Origin: Physella acuta
Lineage: Eukaryota; Mollusca; Gastropoda; Physidae
Length of the DNA stretch: 64,000 nt
Direction: 5' to 3'
NCBI RefSeq assembly: GCF_028476545.1
Contig: NW_026732748.1
Coordinates: 186,001 to 250,000 of the forward strand
The notes under the pieces are model-generated. The model did no database searches. It saw nothing but the letters and a program-made list of their open reading frames with translations, and had not been told where the DNA came from. The number at the start of each line of letters is the position of its first letter. Position 1 is the first letter of the stretch. This document shows, one piece after another, positions 12,155 through 21,834 of this stretch. A program made the translations under genes and the position numbers.

Positions 12155-12471
12155 CAATGGCGTAGCTAAGGGAGGGCGGGTGGAGCGGCCGCCCCGAGCG
12201 CCATCACTAAGGGGGTACTAAAAAAAAAAGAGGTAAAAATAATTTAAAGCTCAATTTAAGTTGAGGTAATGAATTATTACACGGAGTCAAAGTGTGGCAC
12301 TGAAGCAAAAAGTTGAAAAACGAGTGACTGGTATAAAGCGCCACCAACCTTTTCAACTGGGGAAGGGCGTTTTTTTCACTAACATGAATAATTATAAATA
12401 TAAATAAATGGGAGATGGTCACAAAATTGAAACTTCATGTCGGGTGCCCGATATGGGTCGCTACGCCTCTG
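12155..12471. mobile_element. hAT-like MITE
   Basis: Ends are CAATGGCGTAGC on the left and, inverted, CAGAGGCGTAGC on the right. Flanks CTCTCTCG and CTCTCTTG are an 8-bp duplication with one mismatch. It is the orthologue of 1744-2050 by duplication. Confidence 0.6.
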
Positions 12472-13225
12472 CTCTCTTGCAGTACAAACAGATATAAAAT
12501 TACCAGCTTTTCAGGAAAAAAAACATAACACTTTATTATGAAAAAAAGTTTTGATTTTAATGAAGTTTTAACAAGATTATCAAAGGAAGTAGAAAACAAA
12601 TGGTCTAGATTTAATAATTTAAATGAATTGCAAAAATGAAATCATGCTCAACATGGATGATATTCATAACTATACACACAGATCATGCAAAAGTTTCACT
12701 AATAATTTCACTAAAACTAATAGTAATAAAAAGGAATCTTTTTCAAATGCACATAAGTAAACTTGCTAAGACTAGACACACACAGCAGTCTTTTTTTTTT
12801 TTTTTTTTTGTAAAAAAAAATGTCAATTACAGTTTTCTCTAAGGAAAAGATTTCCTCTGCTTTAGAACATCAAATTTTATATTTTCAAATGGATAAAAAG
12901 CATTGTTTATCTGTTTTTTTGTGTGTTTTAATTTATTTCAAGTTTAAAGTCTCATAAGAAATAAAGATTAGTGTTTACACATTAAGAAAATAAATTTGAC
13001 CTCTCTCTTAAATAACTTGCTTGATAATAGCTTACTTTATTATGAACTATGTTATACTCGTCTCTATTGCTTAGGGGTCATCCATGTATGAAGTCAGCAC
13101 AAGGGGTGGGGGGTGGGGAGAGACAAAAAATTGACTGCATCCACATGTTGAACTTAATGTTGAAGTAGTCGAAATATGTGTTGAACATTTTTAAGCAAAC
13201 ATAAAACAGGTAGGGTAACATGTAG

Positions 13226-13310
13226 TAATTCAATCAACACACGGGTAATTCAATCAACACATGGGGTAATTCAATCAACACACAGGGTAATTCAATCAAC
13301 ACACGGGGTA
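13226..13310. repeat. about 21-bp minisatellite, four copies
   Basis: TAATTCAATCAACACACGGG repeats four times with small changes. The homologous place 3' of gene E (36970-37005) has only one full copy, so the expansion is local to this unit. Confidence 0.8.
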
Positions 13311-13371
13311 ATTCCACACCCTCACAATGAATTGTCTTTTTTTTGTGAATTAATTTACACAAACCTAAATA

Positions 13372-13376
<5 letters not shown>

Positions 13377-13445
<69 letters not shown>
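13377..13445. repeat. (AT)n microsatellite
   Basis: About 34 uninterrupted AT dinucleotides. Equivalent runs sit at the same unit position 3' of genes D and E. Confidence 0.9.
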
Positions 13446-13451
<6 letters not shown>

Positions 13452-13639
13452 TATATACATGTATATCAAAAATGGAAAAAAAAGAGGGAGGGGAGGATCT
13501 TTGAAAGTGGATAACATTTTTGTGGAGGTCATAAAAGGTTGACCCCCTTGCAGCATTTTACAGTATAGAAATATAATTTAATCTATTTATGAATGAGTTT
13601 GTTTACACATACTTTATTCCTAAATGTTTAATTTGACCT

Positions 13640-13937
13640 ACTTCTGAATCAATTAATTGATGGCATTTTAGAGTAATTATCAACAGAAACTTTCTATTAC
13701 GCTCATGCAACCTCTGCCGTATAACTTTCTTTGTGTTGATAAAGATTAATCCTTGTAGCAAACTTTTAATAGCACAAATCACTCATGCGATGACATGAAT
13801 TTTTTTTGTTTTTATTTTTTTATATTAAGAAAACCCTTGATGACGCACATCACACTTATATGGTACTTTTCTATGAATAGCTTCATGTTGATTTTTGGAA
13901 AATCTTTGTAGTAAACGTTCTATGACACACATAACAC
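13640..13937 (-). pseudogene. fossil zinc fingers 3' of gene C
   Basis: These are the same decayed finger remnants as 6149-6440, homologous base by base and lying directly after the KVT stop. Confidence 0.6.
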
Positions 13938-16571
13938 TCATGTGACCTTTAGTGCTGAATGAATTGTTTTATGTTTATTTAGGTTAAACTTGGTGGTAAA
14001 CTTTTTATGACAAACATCACACTCATATAACTTTCGTGCTGAATGAATTGCTTTATGTTTATTTAGGTTAAACTTGGTGGTAAACTTTTTATGACAAACA
14101 TCACACTCATATAAGTTTCGTGCTGAATGAATTGCTTTATGTTTATTTAGAGTAGAACTGGTAATAAACTTTTTATGGCACACATCACATTCATGTTTCC
14201 TCTCTCCTGTATGAGTAGCTTTATGTTGATTTAGGTTACCCCTGGTGGTAAACTTTTTATGACATACATCACATTCATGTAGCCCCTCTCCTGAATGAAT
14301 TGCTTTATGTTGATTTAGATTCCACTTTGAAGCAAATTTTTTATGACATATATCACACTCTTGTAAACTTTCAGTGGAATGAATTAATGTATGTAGCCTT
14401 AGGTAGGACTTTCTAGAAAACTTTTTATGACACACATCACATTTATGTAAACTCTCTATTGAATGAATAGCTTCATGTTGATTTAGGTAAGTCCTTTTTG
14501 CAAATTTTTTATGACATACATCACACTCATGTTTCTTTTCTGCTGAATGAATTGCTCTGTGTTCCATTAGGTTAGACTTTCTAGAAAACCTTTTATGACA
14601 CACATCACATTCATGTAGCTTTTGATCTGAATGAACTGTTTTATGTAGATTTCGGTTACCCCTGGTGGTAAACTTTTTATGACAGACATCACACTCATAT
14701 AACTTTCGTGCTGAATGAAATGCTTTATGTTGAATTAGAGTAGAACTGGTAGTAAACTTTTTATGGCACATATCACATTCATGTACCCTCTCTCCTGTAT
14801 GTATAGCTTTATGATGATTTACATGACTCTTTGAAACAAATTTTTTATGACGTACATCACACTTTTGTAACTTTTCATTGGAATGAATTAATTTATGTAA
14901 TTTTAGGTAGGACTTTCTTGAAAACTTTTTACAACACACATCACATTCACGTAGTCCCTCTCCTGAATGAATAGCTTTGTGTTGATTTAGATTTCTCTTT
15001 GAAGCAAATTTTTCATGACATACATCATACTCTTGTAACTTTTCTGTGGAATGAATTAATTTATGTAGCTTTAGGGAGGACTTTCTAGAAAACTTTTTAC
15101 GACACACATCACATTCATGCAGCTTCTCTTCTGAATGAATAGCTTTATGGTGATTTAGGTAAGTCCTGGTTATAAATTTTTTATGACATACATCACACTC
15201 ATGAGACTTTTCTGCTGAATGAATTGCTCTGTGTTGGTTTAGGGAGGATTTTCTAGAAAACCTTTTACGACATGCATCACATTCATGCAGCTTTTCTCCT
15301 GAATGAATTGCTTTATGTTGATTTAGATTACTCTTTGAAGTAAATATTTTATGACATACATCACATTCATGTGACTTTACTGCTGAATGAATTGCTATAT
15401 GTTTAATAAGGTTGGTCCTATTAATAAATGTTTTATGACATACATCACATTCATGTAGCCCCTTTCCTGAATGAATAGCTTTATGTTGATTTAGATACCT
15501 CTTTGAAGCAAATTTTTTATCACATACATCACACTTGTGTGACTTTTCCGCTGAATGAATAGATATATGTTGATTTAGATTACCACTTGTAGTAAATTTT
15601 TTATGACAGACTCCACATTCATGTAACCTTTCTCCTAAATGAATTGCCTTATGTTGTTTTAGATATGTCCTAGTAGCAAACTTTTTATTACACATATTAC
15701 ACTCATGTGACTTATCCACTGAATGAGTAGCTTTATGTTTATTTAGGTTAGTTCTTCTAGTAAACTTTATATGACAAACATCACACTTATGCAGCCTCTG
15801 TCCTGAATGAATTGCTTTATGTTGATTTAGTTTCTTCTTTGAACCTAACATTTTATGGTTCACATCACACTTTTGTGCTCTCACTATTTTGTGAACTTGT
15901 TGGTTGAGTTTACTATTTAAAGGAAACCTTTGATTACACAGATAACACCCACAAACCATCTCTTCTGAATGAATAGATTTATGTTGATTTCGTTTACTTC
16001 TTGTAGCAAAGTTTTTATGACATACATTACACTTATATGACCTAGCATCTGTGTGTGATTCTTTACATTTTACTAGAAGAGTTTTAAACATTGAAGATTT
16101 TAAGTTTTTCTTCTTACACTTCTTTAATGATACAACCTGAATAGATGTTGGATTTTCATTGTTATTTATAGACATATCCTTAAGCTCTGATGAATCAGTT
16201 GATATCTCTGTCTTTATATTAGCAATATTGTCAATAAGAGTTGTCTCTAGTGATATGTTTAAACCTGCATTCAAACCAGCAGGTTTTATATCTTCAAAAA
16301 CAGAAAATATATCATTATCAAGTCTATCTGGTTTGTTGTCTACATGTGTTGTAAATTCTGATAATAAATCATGATTTTTGTTTTCACATGTTGACAATAC
16401 ATTTGCTTTTGTATCATCAGTTTCTGTAAACTCCGCTTGTTTTATGTATTCAGATGAAATTATATTGACAATATATGGCTGGTTGTCCACATGTAGTTCT
16501 TGCTTGATCTCTAAAACACTTGGTAATACTTCTATATCAGCTTCTCTTTTTTTTCTATCCTTTAGCTCCAT
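13938..16571 (-). CDS. C2H2 zinc-finger protein C (25 fingers)
   Basis: This is an intact single-exon frame of 877 residues, started at MELKDRKK because that start is common to all paralogues and follows a conserved acceptor-like TAG. Residues 1-170 are acidic and contain IKQE (K23), IKQE (K44) and IKTE (K120), which fit the SUMO-attachment consensus psi-K-x-E. About 25 fingers follow, mostly C-x2-C-x12-H-x3-H with CDVCHKKF cores. Finger 3 has Asn for the second Cys, finger 13 Tyr for the first and finger 15 Arg for the second. The linkers are the canonical seven residues long but read SGERLHE, SAEKSHE, STEKLQE or SARKLYE instead of TGEKPYx. The product is probably a nuclear, sequence-specific DNA-binding regulator. 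Target and sign of regulation are unknown. Confidence 0.87.
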   Translation of the reverse strand: MELKDRKKREADIEVLPSVLEIKQELHVDNQPYIVNIISSEYIKQAEFTETDDTKANVLSTCENKNHDLLSEFTTHVDNKPDRLDNDIFSVFEDIKPAGLNAGLNISLETTLIDNIANIKTEISTDSSELKDMSINNNENPTSIQVVSLKKCKKKNLKSSMFKTLLVKCKESHTDARSYKCNVCHKNFATRSKRNQHKSIHSEEMVCGCYLCNQRFPLNSKLNQQVHKIVRAQKCDVNHKMLGSKKKLNQHKAIHSGQRLHKCDVCHIKFTRRTNLNKHKATHSVDKSHECNMCNKKFATRTYLKQHKAIHLGERLHECGVCHKKFTTSGNLNQHISIHSAEKSHKCDVCDKKFASKRYLNQHKAIHSGKGLHECDVCHKTFINRTNLIKHIAIHSAVKSHECDVCHKIFTSKSNLNQHKAIHSGEKLHECDACRKRFSRKSSLNQHRAIHSAEKSHECDVCHKKFITRTYLNHHKAIHSEEKLHECDVCRKKFSRKSSLKLHKLIHSTEKLQEYDVCHEKFASKRNLNQHKAIHSGEGLRECDVCCKKFSRKSYLKLHKLIHSNEKLQKCDVRHKKFVSKSHVNHHKAIHTGERVHECDMCHKKFTTSSTLIQHKAFHSARKLYECDVCHKKFTTRGNRNLHKTVHSDQKLHECDVCHKRFSRKSNLMEHRAIHSAEKKHECDVCHKKFAKRTYLNQHEAIHSIESLHKCDVCHKKFSRKSYLRLHTLIHSTESLQECDICHKKFASKWNLNQHKAIHSGEGLHECDVCHKKFTTRGNLNQHKATHTGERKHECDVCHKKFITSSTLNKHKAIHSARNLYECDVCHKKFTTKFNLNKHKAIHSARKLYECDVCHKKFTTKFNLNKHKTIHSALKVT

Positions 16572-18079
16572 AACTAAATAATTAAATTTTTTTTTTTAAA
16601 TAATATTTCCAGAAATAATCAAGAAACATAAATAAAAATGTTATTTAAAAAACTTGAAAGCTGACTTATGCGGGGCTATGCATATTCTTTTCACAATAAG
16701 CCAAACATAACACCTATGTCAAACACCATTACAATGGAGGCTTTTTGTGTCATAAATATTAAGAGTAGTCACACACTACTAGTTTTTCTTAGTGTTATAA
16801 CAGCTGAAGAGTAAACTATTTATTCCACTGCCTGGCCTCTAGATTGGTGCTGTGATCTCATCTTTACACAAGTGCTTTATTCATAGTTTTCCATTAGGGT
16901 CCTATTTTGGATATAATAAAAATGGCTAAATAATTAAAACATAACACTATTTTCTATATGCTATGCACGATTTTATATAATACATGATATTCCACTCAGG
17001 TATTTTGTTTTGTTTTTAATTTAGAAAAAAAAGTATAACATCAACCAGCTATGATGGACACCTGACTTAAGGTAGGGAAAGTAAAGATGTGTAGACACAA
17101 AACAAACCAGACTATTTCTTTATTTGTTGAGCACCCATGGATAGATTCAGATGAACTCAATTTCATCTGCATTATTATGTTAAGTCTGAAATCTTATTTT
17201 ACTCCAAGTTTTTTATGGATGGCACTTATTGACACAGAACCAAACAACCCCGAATTACTATTACCAGATTGTTTCAAAAATAAAAATATAAAGTATGGGC
17301 ATTATAACTGAGAAGTCTACATATTTAAAAAAAAAAGGAATTTGAGCAAAGGGTCTTTTTATTCTCTATATTTTATATGGGTTCTGAGTAAAATGAAATT
17401 AATTTTCTACTTTGATCCATCTATTGCATTTATTCGTGAGTCTAAACAGCAGTTAGGCCTACTTTAGTTTTGCATAGCATTTTCAAAATGAGTAGACCTA
17501 TCTTATATCTGAAATATGTATAGTCTTACATTTAAAGAGAAGGTTAGGCTAAAAGGAAACATATTAAACAAAATGTATTATTGAATATTAATTAGTCATA
17601 ATAATTGTATTGTAATTCAAATTTCAATTGAAACTAGATCTATATGAGGTGACTTTTATTAAATTATTTTTATTATCTTCAGCTACCTATATTACTTATG
17701 CCATGTGTTATTAAAACATAGTGTAGTTTTGTGGTACTACTAAACTACATAGTATGTTTATTAGTAAGCACTGCAAATAGGGATTCTCACTTACAGGACA
17801 GTAGCTAGCAGCAGTGTATACATATACTACACTATATATATTAAGTACTATGACTAGTCACTAGACTAGAGTTTCTAGTGGCCTAGCACTAGACCTACTA
17901 GCAGTGGACTCAGGCACTCCTCAATTTTTAGACTCAGTTGACAGTTGTTTTGTTCAGTGTGTGAGTGAGTTCAAGAGTTGCATTGCTTAATTTATTACTT
18001 ATTAATTTAATTTAATAAAATTTGTGTGGCTATGCCTTGCCCCTTTAAAATTGGTCCAGATTCTAGTAGATCTATGTTT
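16572..18079 (-). promoter_or_regulatory. 5' flank of gene C
   Basis: The flank is colinear with that of B: an acceptor-like TTTAG at the ATG, a GTAAGTGAG donor at 17794 on the minus strand, and a TATATATA run about 40 bp further upstream. No other gene is supported. Confidence 0.4.
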
Positions 18080-18600
18080 GGTAATCTATCATTTAGGTAC
18101 GTAAAATCGGCCGAGGCTAGTGTGAAAAAAGGGTGACTCATCAAATTAATTATTGTAATTATTTCACATTTTTAGAAAGATTTATGTAGACTCTAGTAGT
18201 AGATCTAGTAGTAAAAATTACAGAAATGTTTCAACCCTTCATTCATGTACCTGTTTATAAACACTTGTATTAAAACTTTTCAGTAATAAATAAAGATTAG
18301 CGATGTTTTCATCAGATGCTACTTGGCAACCAAGCTCATTTACTTTAGAATTTAGAAGCCATCTTGTTTTAAGTTTTTTGGTAACATTTTATGATTTTAG
18401 CTAGAAATTCAGGGGAAACCACTCTTATTTGCAGAAGGCTGTTTAAAGTCAATTTCTAGCCTTTATTGATATATTTTTTTAATTTTTAGACATTGCCTTT
18501 GGTTTATTATTCAATTATCTATTATATTTGACACAAAAATATATAATATACTTGTATTAAAGCCATAATTCATAATAAATAATATTATTATTACAAAAAG
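18080..18600. mobile_element. Merlin-like MITE, right end deleted
   Basis: It begins GGTAATCTATCATTTAGG after CTATGTTT. The right terminal repeat is lost in the same way as in 315-830. Confidence 0.65.
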
Positions 18601-19497
18601 ATCTAGAAAAAAAAATCACAAACCCATGATTTAGAATGTGAAGTGTTGCTCGTTTGTCCGACACGTGAGAAATGTCACATGTGTTTACAAAAATAAGATA
18701 ACCAAAATCAATCTAGCTGGGGCTTTGTATTTCTACTCAATTATTTTAACTATATAATATAGACGTTAAGACACGATTTTTTAAGAAAAATTCAACTGCA
18801 ATTTTAAGGTGCGTTGTAGGCTGAGGTGAGCGTCATTTTGGGGGTGGGGGGTCTGGCTTTTTGTGACAATGTGTGACGGAGGGGAGGTAAAATATTAAAA
18901 ATAACGTCAAAAAAAAAGCGTAACGTCATTTATGGATGCCCCCTAACATAGACCGCTGTCTACGTTTTGTCTTCTTTGACATACTACTTTCAGAAAATAC
19001 ATTGACGTCATTGATAAAATCGCTTCGCTGGTTTGATTCGATGGTTTATTTTTAGAACAGTGTTGTCTTTCCTTATTCTAGGATGAAAATCGCGATGGGT
19101 AGACGTAGATCTAGACTAAATAGGATTGCTGATTGGATGATATATTTTTTATCATACGGATAGTTTGTTGAGACAGTGTACATTACTTTAAAATACGGAG
19201 TGTATGATCACTTTCTGAACCCCACCTCCTAGTTACAAAAATCCTCCCCCCACCTCCCAGTGTGTGTGTGATGTCCAGTATGGACGACCTCATACACGTA
19301 CCTCAAACGTTTTTTTTTAAAAATATATTTTTTGTCAACAACTCATGTTTCTAAGATTGTGAATATCAAGTTTGCTGACATACCTTTTACAGTAAAGAAG
19401 TATTAATTGTTTATTTGGAATTTTAAAATATTCAAACATTAATTTCAAAAGTTATATCAGTTACATCACCAGTATAATATTAAAGCTCACTCTCTCG
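18601..19497. other. duplicated intergenic spacer
   Basis: Array spacer, nearly identical to 831-1743. No gene is seen. Confidence 0.55.
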
Positions 19498-19814
19498 CAG
19501 TGGCGTAGCTAGGGGAGGGCGGGTGGAGCGGCCATCCCTAGCGCCGTCACTAAGGGGGTGCTAAAAAAAAGACGTAAAAGTAAAAACATATATTTAAAAG
19601 CTTAATTTAAGCTGAGGTAATGAATTATCACACGGAGTCAAAGTGTGGCACCAAAGCAAAAACTAGTGACTGGTAAAAAGCGCCACCAACCTTTTCAACT
19701 GGGTAAGGACGTTTTTTTCCCACTAACATGAATAATTATAATATAAATAAATGGGAGGTGGTCACAAAATTGATACTTCATGCCTGGTGCCTGATATGGG
19801 TTGCTACGCCTCTG
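19498..19814. mobile_element. hAT-like MITE
   Basis: CAGTGGCGTAGCTAGG at the left and CAGAGGCGTAGC inverted at the right, flanked by CTCTCTCG and CTCTCTTG. It is another duplicated copy. Confidence 0.62.
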
Positions 19815-19864
19815 CTCTCTTGCAGTACAAACAGATACAAAATTACCAGTTTTTCAGGAAAAAC

Positions 19865-20591
19865 AAGTTAATAAAAAGTCTAGTGACAATTTAAGCGCAA
19901 TTTCCTAATGTTATCTAAAAATAGATATTGATCAAGTTTGTTTTTAAAAAATGTGAAAAAATGATTAGGCCTAGCGAAACAAAACCTTGTAATTGTAACT
20001 CCCTATCACTCTCATATAAATTATAAATAAATTAATAGGGTACAAAAATAACGTTTGAATTAATAAGTAAACAAGTTAATTTTGCGCTAAAAAAAGGACA
20101 ACTATATTAACCTATATCAACGGAAACAGTTTTATTTTAACGAGTAGGCCTACAAGATGCTCAGTTTAAAAAAGTAGTAAATATCATCCTAGGCCTACAC
20201 GATGCTCAGTTTAAATGTTCTTAATTAATTTTTGTGACCGAACGAAAGGATATTTTTGAAAACTTTCTTCGGCAATATTGGTCTAAATTATGGCAGGAAT
20301 CGATTGGTAAATGTTTAAAGTCGCTAAGTGGTCTGGTTGCCGAGATATGGAGCACAAACTGCATTTGTTCGAGGTTTTTTTGGCTTTTCCGGGAAATCCA
20401 GGGAGGAATTCCGGGAATTTTTTTGGCCCACAATCATCCCTGGAACTTGCTTAACATATTTGCTTTTGGAGCTAGTCCTCGATATTGCTTCGTTGAGGAG
20501 GAGATACGACTTAAAGCTGCGGACACACATCCATCCATCCATCCATAAATGACGCATTATTAAACGCAATAGCCAGTATGGAAATTGCGCT
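19865..20591. mobile_element. unclassified 0.73-kb insertion
   Basis: The block is absent from the same point in all sister units. AAAAAC precedes it (19859-19864) and follows it (20592-20597), a possible 6-bp target duplication. AGCGCAATTTCC (19894-19905) is inverted at 20580-20591, but the left copy lies about 28 bp inside the edge. A (CATC)n run precedes the right end. The base composition is less AT-rich than the array. It contains no recognisable protein, so a nonautonomous DNA element is the best guess. Confidence 0.55.
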
Positions 20592-21423
20592 AAAAACATT
20601 ACACTTTATTATGTAAAAAGTTTTGATTTTAATGAAGTTTTGACAAGATTATCAAAGAAAGTAGAAAACAAATGGTCTAGATTTAATAATTTAAATGAAT
20701 TGCAAAAATGAAATCATGCTCAACATGGATGATATTCATAACTATACACACAGATCATGCAAAAATTTCACTAATAATTTCACTAAAATTAATAGTAATA
20801 AAAAGGAATCTTTTTCAAATGCACATTGTGAAGCACAAAAAAAATTCAAATGTTTTGGACATAACTTAAGTAAACTTGCTAAGACACACACAGCAGTCTT
20901 TTTTTTTTTTTTTTTGTAAAAAAAAATGTCAATTACAGTTTTCTCTAAGGAAAAGATTTCCTCTGCTTAAAACATCAAATTTTATATTTTCAAATGGATA
21001 AAAAGCATTGTTTATTTGTTTTGTGTGTGTGTGTGTGTGTTAATTTATTTCAAGTTTAAAGTCTCATAAGGAAATAAAGATTAGTGTTTACACATTAAGA
21101 ACATAAATTTCACCTCTCTTGAATAATTTGCTTGATAAAAGCTAACTTTATTATGAACTATGTTATACTCTTGTTGTCTCAATTGCTTAGGGGTCATCCA
21201 TGTATGAAGTCAGCACAAGGGGTGGGGGGTGGGGAGAGACAAAAAAATTGACTACGGCATGTTGAACTTAATATTGAAGTAGTCGAAGTATGTGTTGAAC
21301 ATTTTTAAGCAAACATAAAACAGGTAGGGTAATATGTAATGTAGTAATTCCACACACTGGGTAATTACACACCCACACAATAAATTGTCTTTTTTTGTGA
21401 ATTAATTTACACAAATCTAAATA

Positions 21424-21501
<78 letters not shown>

Positions 21502-21529
21502 TATGTTTAATTTGAACTACTTCTGAATC
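20592..21529. other. 3' spacer of gene D
   Basis: Conserved unit spacer with a poly-T/poly-A tract, a (GT)n run near 21024-21041 and an (AT)n run (21428-21498). The minus-strand AATAAA found 3' of B, C, E and F is not preserved here. No gene is seen. Confidence 0.5.
21428..21498. repeat. (AT)n microsatellite
   Basis: About 35 AT dinucleotides at the same unit position as 13377-13445. Confidence 0.9.
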
Positions 21530-21834
21530 AATTATTGATGGCATTTTAAAGTAATTATCAACAGAAACTTTCTATTACACAAATCACGCTCATGCAAACT
21601 CTGCTGTATAACTTTCTTTGTGTTGATAAAGATAACTCCTTAAAATGTAGCAAAACTTATACTAGCACAAATCACTCATGTGATGCCATGAGTTTATGTC
21701 AATTTTTAGTTTTTTATTTTAAGAAAACCTTTGATGACGCACATCATACTTATATGGTGCTTTTCCATAATGAATAGCTTCATGTTGATTTTTGGAAAAT
21801 CCTTGTAGCAAACTTTCTATGACACACACAACAC
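21530..21834 (-). pseudogene. fossil zinc fingers 3' of gene D
   Basis: Decayed finger remnants homologous to 6149-6440, with frame breaks and stops. Confidence 0.55.

Larger units (their letters stand above)
12472..13639. other. 3' spacer of gene C
   Basis: This spacer holds a minisatellite (13226-13310), an (AT)n run (about 13377-13445) and a minus-strand AATAAA (13613-13618) that could serve gene C. Short open frames here are low-complexity shadows. Confidence 0.55.

Noticed and set aside
13332-13556. Open frames coding poly Ile-Tyr
   Set aside because: They are translations of the (AT)n microsatellite.
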